NCBI RefSeq assembly: GCF_018122625.2
Contig: NZ_JAGQFT020000003.1
Location: 248,001-312,000 of the forward strand
Direction: 5' to 3'
Source of the DNA: Coralloluteibacterium stylophorae
GTDB taxonomy: Bacteria; Pseudomonadota; Gammaproteobacteria; Xanthomonadales; Xanthomonadaceae
DNA: 64,000 bases
Shown: positions 62,177 to 64,000 of the stretch, piece after piece
Layout of the letters: each line of letters starts with the position of its first letter
How positions within the stretch are numbered: position 1 is the stretch's first letter
Translations under genes and position numbers: made by a program
The notes under the pieces: generated by a model
Database searches by the model: none
Seen by the model: only the letters and a program-made list of their open reading frames with translations
Told to the model about the DNA's origin: nothing

Positions 62177-63613
62177 ATGAAAGTCAGTCTCCAGACCCGG
62201 CTGGGGCAACAACTCACGCTGACGCCCCAGCTGCGGCAGGCCATCCGCCTGCTGCAGCTCTCCGCGGTCGAGCTCGAACTCGAGCTCACCGCCGCGCTGG
62301 AGAGCAATCCGCTGCTGGAGCGTCCCGAGGACGCCGAGCCCGAGCCCGAGCCCGAGCCGCAGGTGCCCGGCACCGACGGCAGCGAGGCCGTGGCCTCCCC
62401 CCCGGAAGCCGAAGCCGAGTCCGAGGCCGAACCGCCGCTCGACTACGAGCCCGACTGGGGCGAGACCAGCGAGGGCCCGCGCGGCAGCCGCGAGGACGGC
62501 GAGGACTACGGTGCCGGCACCATCGAGCCCGACAGCCTGCACGACCACCTCCTCTGGCAGCTGCACCTGTCATCGCTGTCGCCGCGCGACCGCGCCATCG
62601 GCGCCGCGCTGATCGAGGCCATCGGCGACGACGGCTATCTCGGCGAACCGCTGGAAGCGCTGCAGGAGGGCTTGCGGCCGGCTATCGACGCCGGCCTGGA
62701 CGAGATCGGCGCGGTGCTGTCGGTCGTCCAGCACCTGGACCCGGTCGGCGTCGGCGCGCGCGACCTCGCCGAATGCCTGTGCATCCAGCTCGGCGTGCTC
62801 GCGCCGGAGACGCCGGGCCTCGCCCTCGCCCGCACGCTCGCGCGCGAGCACCTCGAGGCGCTGGCCAAGCTCGGCGCCGAGCGCCTGGCGGTGCAGCTCA
62901 GGGCCAACCCGGCGGAGATGGCCACCGCCATCGCCCTGCTGCGCAGCCTCGATCCGCGCCCGGGTGCGCAGGTCAGCGCCGCGGCGACCGAGTACATCGC
63001 GCCGGACTGCATGGCCTATCGGCAGAACGGGCTGTGGCGGGTGGCGCTGGCGCCGGGCCAGCAGCCGACGCTCGGCATCAACCGCCACTACGAGCAGCTC
63101 ATCGCCAAGAGCACCCGCGAGGACGCCAGCTACCTGCGCGGCCAGCTGCAGGAGGCGCGCTGGCTGATCAAGAGCCTGGAGACGCGCGCCGACACCCTGC
63201 TGCGGGTGGCGCGCTGCATCGTCCACCAGCAGGCCGCCTTCCTCGACCATGGCGACGAGGCGATGCGGCCGCTGACCCTGCGCGAGGTGGCCGAGGAAGT
63301 CGGCCTGCACGAATCCACCGTCTCCCGCGCGACCTCGCGCAAGTACCTGCTGACCCCGCGCGGGACCTTCGAATTCAAGCACTTCTTCTCGTCGGGCATC
63401 GCCACCGACACCGGCGGCGCGGCCTCGGCCACGGCGATCCAGGCGATGATCCGCAAGCTGGTCGAGGCCGAGGACCCGCGCAAGCCGCTCTCCGACGCGC
63501 GGCTCGCCGACGCGCTCAAGGCCGCCGGCGTGCCGGTGGCGCGGCGCACGGTCGCGAAGTACCGTGAGGCCATCCACATTCCCTCCTCCAACGAGCGCCA
63601 GCGCCTCGACTGA
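62177..63613 (+). CDS. rpoN: RNA polymerase sigma-54 factor
   Basis: A 478-residue sigma-54. Region I (1-50: LQTRLGQQLTLTPQLRQAIRLLQLSAVELELELTAALESNPLLE) binds activators; the acidic region II (50-115) is Glu/Pro/Asp-rich; the core-binding domain follows, and the C terminus has the HTH (HESTVSRATSRKYLLTPRGTFEFKHFF) and the RpoN box ARRTVAKYRE. Upstream lptB ends 60 nt before, and hpf follows 87 nt after, the conserved rpoN neighbourhood. It reads -24/-12 promoters with enhancer-binding proteins. Confidence 0.97.
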   Translation: MKVSLQTRLGQQLTLTPQLRQAIRLLQLSAVELELELTAALESNPLLERPEDAEPEPEPEPQVPGTDGSEAVASPPEAEAESEAEPPLDYEPDWGETSEGPRGSREDGEDYGAGTIEPDSLHDHLLWQLHLSSLSPRDRAIGAALIEAIGDDGYLGEPLEALQEGLRPAIDAGLDEIGAVLSVVQHLDPVGVGARDLAECLCIQLGVLAPETPGLALARTLAREHLEALAKLGAERLAVQLRANPAEMATAIALLRSLDPRPGAQVSAAATEYIAPDCMAYRQNGLWRVALAPGQQPTLGINRHYEQLIAKSTREDASYLRGQLQEARWLIKSLETRADTLLRVARCIVHQQAAFLDHGDEAMRPLTLREVAEEVGLHESTVSRATSRKYLLTPRGTFEFKHFFSSGIATDTGGAASATAIQAMIRKLVEAEDPRKPLSDARLADALKAAGVPVARRTVAKYREAIHIPSSNERQRLD

Positions 63614-63700
63614 CGCCGCGGTGCTCATCGCGCCTCGACCGCGGATCTGCGACCACTCGACGCCCGCCCCGACCCGTTCCCGAAGAGAAGGAGACACGCC

Positions 63701-64000
63701 ATGCGGATCGATCTCACTGGCCACCAGATCGAACTGAGCGCGCCGCTGCGCGACTACGTGGAGAAGAAGATCGACCGGCTCGCCCGGCACTACGACCAGC
63801 ACCTGGAGGCACGCGTCGTGCTCGGGCTGGAGGGTGTGGACCAGAAGGCCGAGGCGACGCTGATGGTGGCCGGGCGCCAGCTCCACGCCGAGGCCGCGGG
63901 CCAGGACATGTACGCCGCCATCGACGTCCTCATCGACAAGCTCGACCGCGTGCTGATGAAGCACAAGGAAAAGATCACCGACCACCATCGCGGAGAGTCG
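63701..64000 (+). CDS. hpf: Ribosome hibernation promoting factor (cut by window end)
   Basis: The first 100 residues of HPF/YfiA-type protein (MRIDLTGHQIELSAPLRDYVEKKIDRLARHYDQ..., then DMYAAIDVLIDKLDRVLMKHKEK), which binds the 30S decoding site and promotes 100S dimers in stationary phase. AAGGAG lies 8-9 nt before the ATG at 63701. No stop is reached; the short HPF is about 95-110 residues, so the frame should end just outside the window, unless it is the long form. Confidence 0.93.
   Translation, partial: MRIDLTGHQIELSAPLRDYVEKKIDRLARHYDQHLEARVVLGLEGVDQKAEATLMVAGRQLHAEAAGQDMYAAIDVLIDKLDRVLMKHKEKITDHHRGES

Overview
The window is an ordinary, very GC-rich (about 70%) chromosomal segment of a gammaproteobacterium, most probably a member of the Lysobacteraceae/Xanthomonadaceae (Luteimonas, Lysobacter or Xanthomonas relatives). 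The evidence is the MurD2/MurL pair, a fused aspartate kinase-diaminopimelate decarboxylase, a xanthomonad-type Rrf2 regulator heading a sufBCDS operon, a PVWY-type cytochrome b, and G-rich heptad repeats of the GGGAATC type. Genes are densely packed, with many ATGA/GTGA/TGATG stop-start overlaps. I see no transposase, phage, integrase, CRISPR, rRNA or tRNA gene.

Layout. 1-3804 (minus): cytochrome bc1 genes petA-petB-petC, then sspA-sspB (sspB cut by the window edge). 3997-11279: a lytic transglycosylase, then miaB - small membrane protein - phoH - ybeY - corC - a DUF4105 membrane protein (in the slot held by lnt in E. coli) - corA. 11283-15610 (minus): ArsA-like ATPase, Cory-CC-star protein and CstA, then a DUF819 transporter. 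15701-21454: an S9 peptidase, a POT peptide transporter, ssb and a polyprenyl diphosphate synthase. 21455-21827 is a non-coding stretch between convergent genes with strong secondary structure. 21828-28017 (minus): aspartate kinase/DapDC - murL - murD2 in one overlapping operon, then a dienelactone-hydrolase-like protein. 28150-32580: small accessory genes (PhzF, alpha/beta hydrolase, DUF3861, DUF2784, DUF3309, a SET-domain protein) and a LuxR-type response regulator, divergent from a BvgS-like hybrid kinase (32681-35554).

35612-42002: Fe-S assembly operon (Rrf2 regulator, sufB, sufC, sufD, sufS, GNAT, Rieske ferredoxin), preceded by a promoter overlapped by a perfect 11-bp inverted repeat and interrupted between sufB and sufC by a heptad-repeat element. 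41933-44304 (minus): an ODP-like diiron protein, HutD, a second SET-domain protein and a ComEA-like protein. 44524-49171: M20 peptidase, GlsB/YeaQ protein, and cysD with a cysN-cysC fusion (sulfate activation). 49259-51075: amgK-murU (MurNAc recycling). 51065-56790: hda, AI-2E permease, DUF2066, purM, purN, DUF3108. 56791-57103 holds a 17-unit G-rich heptad array. 57104-64000: murA and ibaG, divergent from kdsD-kdsC-lptC-lptA-lptB-rpoN-hpf (KDO supply, LPS transport, sigma-54; hpf runs off the right end).

A recurring theme is envelope construction: DAP and D-glutamate supply (AK-DapDC, MurL, MurD2), UDP-MurNAc by the de novo (MurA) and recycling (AmgK, MurU) routes, LPS core sugar synthesis and LPS transport. 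The second theme is Fe-S and redox protein biogenesis and use (suf operon, bc1 complex, Rieske proteins, MiaB).
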